Assembly: GCA_002716355.1 (NCBI GenBank)
Contig: PBAU01000005.1
Coordinates: 1 to 16,380 of the forward strand
DNA length: 16,380 bases
From: a bacterium
GTDB taxonomy: Bacteria > UBP7 > UBA6624
Direction: 5' to 3'
The notes beneath the pieces are model-generated. The model made no database searches and was not told the DNA's origin. It was given only the letters and a program-made list of their open reading frames with translations. Of this stretch, positions 14,946 through 16,380 are shown one piece after another. The translations under genes were made by a program, and so were the position numbers. Position 1 is the first letter of the stretch, and every line of letters starts with the position of its first letter.

Positions 14946-15181
14946 CAAAAGTTCAAATCGTTGTTACGGTTAGAAAAGGAACACTTGACCCTGAAGCTAG
15001 AACAATCAGAAGAGCGCTAAGAAAAAGCGGAGCTGATATAGACGATTTAAAAGTAGGAAAATGGTTTGAGGTTGAATTTCCCAACTTAAACAAAGAAGAA
15101 GCTTTGAAAGAAGCTGAAAAAATTGCAAAAAACGTTCTATCTAACCCTGTTGTGCATCAATGCATCATTAAAGAAAGTTAA
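14942..15181 (+). CDS. purS: Phosphoribosylformylglycinamidine synthase subunit PurS
   Basis: A 79-residue subunit of the three-part FGAM synthase (PurS, PurQ, small-type PurL). PurS dimers bridge the glutaminase PurQ and the synthetase PurL and help move ammonia between them. VQIVVTVRKGTLDPEARTIRRAL at the N-terminus and GKWFEVEF in the middle are characteristic, and length is normal. It starts at GTG inside the end of purC (GTGA overlap) and its TAA shares one base with the purQ ATG (TAATG). Presence of PurS implies that the organism uses the small PurL rather than the large fused PurL. Confidence 0.93.
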   Translation: MTKVQIVVTVRKGTLDPEARTIRRALRKSGADIDDLKVGKWFEVEFPNLNKEEALKEAEKIAKNVLSNPVVHQCIIKES

Positions 15182-15843
15182 TGAAGGTAGGTGTAGTAGT
15201 TTTTCCAGGAAGCAACTGTGATAGAGATGCTTATCGATTCATGTCGGATCTTGGCTTTTCGACACAATGGCTTTGGCATGGGGATACAAATCTAAAAAAT
15301 GTTGATTTGGTTTTTCTTCCTGGCGGTTTTTCTTATGGTGATTACCTAAGAAGTGGAGCTATTGCAAAATTCTCACCCATAATGGAGGAAATCAAAGAGC
15401 ATGCTGATAAGGGCGGCGCAGTTGTGGGCATATGCAATGGTTTTCAAATATTAATTGAATCTGGTCTTTTACCTGGTGCAATGAGAACAAACAAGACAAA
15501 TTCCTTTATTTGTGATTGGTCAAAATTAGTCAAAATCGAATGCGTTGATGGGCCTTGGAATGGACCAAAGGATGGGGAATTGTTAAATATACCTATCGCA
15601 CATATGGAAGGAAATTGGTATGGAGACGAAAAACTTCTTCAACAGATCAAAGAAAACAAGCAAATCATTTACAGATATGAAGAAAACATGAACGGTTCTG
15701 TTGATAACATAGCTGGCCTATTGAATAAAAAAGGCAATGTTTTAGGAATGATGCCTCATCCAGAAAGAGCATCCAGTGCATTATTGGGGAGCTCAGACGG
15801 GATTAAAGTTTTCGAAAATCTCACAAGCAACCTAAGAAGCTAA
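15181..15843 (+). CDS. purQ: Phosphoribosylformylglycinamidine synthase subunit PurQ
   Basis: Class I glutamine amidotransferase subunit that releases ammonia from glutamine for FGAM synthesis. The 220 residues are standard for stand-alone PurQ. The N-terminus is KVGVVVFPGSNCDRD, the oxyanion region is LPGGFSYGDYLRSGA (46-60), and the catalytic triad is C85 in GICNGFQIL with H193 and E195 in MPHPER. It is the last gene of the run; purL, usually next after purSQ, is not downstream in this window. A hairpin follows its stop by 8 nt. Confidence 0.96.
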   Translation: MKVGVVVFPGSNCDRDAYRFMSDLGFSTQWLWHGDTNLKNVDLVFLPGGFSYGDYLRSGAIAKFSPIMEEIKEHADKGGAVVGICNGFQILIESGLLPGAMRTNKTNSFICDWSKLVKIECVDGPWNGPKDGELLNIPIAHMEGNWYGDEKLLQQIKENKQIIYRYEENMNGSVDNIAGLLNKKGNVLGMMPHPERASSALLGSSDGIKVFENLTSNLRS

Positions 15844-15875
15844 AAAAAAATGCCCCCCTTGTTTCCAAGAGGGGC
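15842..15875 (-). terminator. Intrinsic terminator, strongest on the minus strand
   Basis: Stem GCCCCCCTTG (15852-15861) pairs with CAAGAGGGGC (15866-15875) around a TTTC loop, with one C-A mismatch. On the minus strand the stem is followed by A and then nine Ts (15850-15842), a good intrinsic terminator for the membrane-protein gene. On the plus strand only TTT follows, so it may end the pur transcript less efficiently. Confidence 0.75.
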
Positions 15876-15909
15876 TTTAGATATCAAATCTAATTAAAAA
15901 TAAAAACTA

Positions 15910-16380
15910 TTATTTTTTCTTGTTGTGAGCAGCCTTCAAACCATAAAGTGAAGAAACAACACCAACAGAAGCAGCAACAGTTATAACAGACCAGATAAAC
16001 ATCATCAAATCACTAACCATTCCGCCGCCGCCGATTCCACCAAAGAAACCAGCAATTGCTGACATAGCCCAACCTAAGAGTGAAACACCTAGAGTCCATG
16101 AAAGATTCTTTTTCCATTGACCTGCAATAGTTGGGTATCTCTTTAATGCAGTAGTAAATGAATTAACAAAACCTTCATCCTCTCCATCAGCATGAATCAC
16201 CATCATTGCAGCTGGAAGTCCAATCAGTATCAAAGATATTGAACCCCATAGCCATGCATCAGCACCGCCAGAGACCATAGCTTTAACATTAGGCATCATA
16301 AACATGTCGCCTTTCATCATTGTAGGAGCAGTAATGTTTACAGGAACATTCTTCAAAATCATTCCCCAGATCCATATAGT
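15910..16380 (-). CDS. Multi-pass membrane protein, 5' end beyond the window
   Basis: The frame is open to the right edge (TIWIWGMILK...), so the true start probably lies outside. An ATG at 16362 exists but has no spaced Shine-Dalgarno. At least three hydrophobic segments are visible: AWLWGSISLILIGLPAAMMVI, NLSWTLGVSLLGWAMSAIAGFFGG and VSDLMMFIWSVITVAASVGVVSSLYGL. An acidic loop (HADGEDEGF), a basic loop (ALKRYPTIAGQWKKN), a glycine-rich turn (GGIGGGGM) and a lysine-rich C-terminus (AAHNKKK) connect or follow them. The N-terminal part is methionine-rich. I do not recognise the family, and no channel, transporter or enzyme motif is evident. It converges on purQ across a terminator and is transcribed separately from the purine genes. 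Confidence 0.65.
   Translation of the reverse strand, partial: TIWIWGMILKNVPVNITAPTMMKGDMFMMPNVKAMVSGGADAWLWGSISLILIGLPAAMMVIHADGEDEGFVNSFTTALKRYPTIAGQWKKNLSWTLGVSLLGWAMSAIAGFFGGIGGGGMVSDLMMFIWSVITVAASVGVVSSLYGLKAAHNKKK

Overview
The window looks like a piece of chromosome from a diderm bacterium of moderately low GC. Hand counts of single 60-base lines run from about 28% to 53% G+C. Bacterial features are a bacterial-type leucyl-tRNA synthetase, the isoprenoid kinase IspE, GlmS, lipoprotein signal peptides ending in FSSC, and an exported serine hydrolase. The LeuRS lacks the zinc-knuckle cysteines and carries a GGHPVVRKP stretch. I associate this form with PVC, FCB and myxobacterial-type lineages, but I cannot place the organism more closely. 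It is gene-dense, with no rRNA, tRNA, insertion sequence, phage gene or CRISPR array, and no gene-free stretch of 300 bases.

Left part (1-3846, plus strand): the end of an unrecognised gene with a perfect 24-nt tandem repeat (EEAAEEVV) overlaps leuS by 8 nt. One base after leuS comes a bifunctional phosphoglucose/phosphomannose isomerase-like gene. A separately transcribed PEGA-like lipoprotein gene (3909-4433) then converges, across an 11-bp perfect hairpin, on a minus-strand operon.

Minus-strand operon (8121 down to 4478): a membrane-anchored thioredoxin-like protein without a CxxC, a class III aminotransferase resembling putrescine aminotransferase, ispE, a divergent MobA-like nucleotidyltransferase, and a BON-domain lipoprotein. 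The aminotransferase/ispE and ispE/nucleotidyltransferase junctions overlap by 1 and 4 nt.

Right part (8161-15843, plus strand): glmS starts only 39 nt from the divergent operon. It is followed by a small cupin gene, an exported beta-lactamase/esterase-family hydrolase, and an unusual protein with two DsbA-like CPYC domains around a middle CGERC segment. Its 3' end overlaps purB, which begins a tightly packed purB-purC-purS-purQ run. That order matches the middle of the Bacillus-type pur operon but stops before purL. A bidirectional-looking terminator then separates it from a convergent membrane-protein gene that runs off the right edge.

Functionally the window combines amino-sugar supply (PGI/PMI giving fructose-6-P, GlmS giving glucosamine-6-P), isoprenoid synthesis (IspE), de novo purine synthesis, and envelope proteins. 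I see no defence or mobile system. The most unusual items are the three-part thioredoxin-fold protein with a palindrome at its start, the degenerate nucleotidyltransferase beside ispE, and the short operator-like palindromes upstream of 3909, 9965 and 11633.
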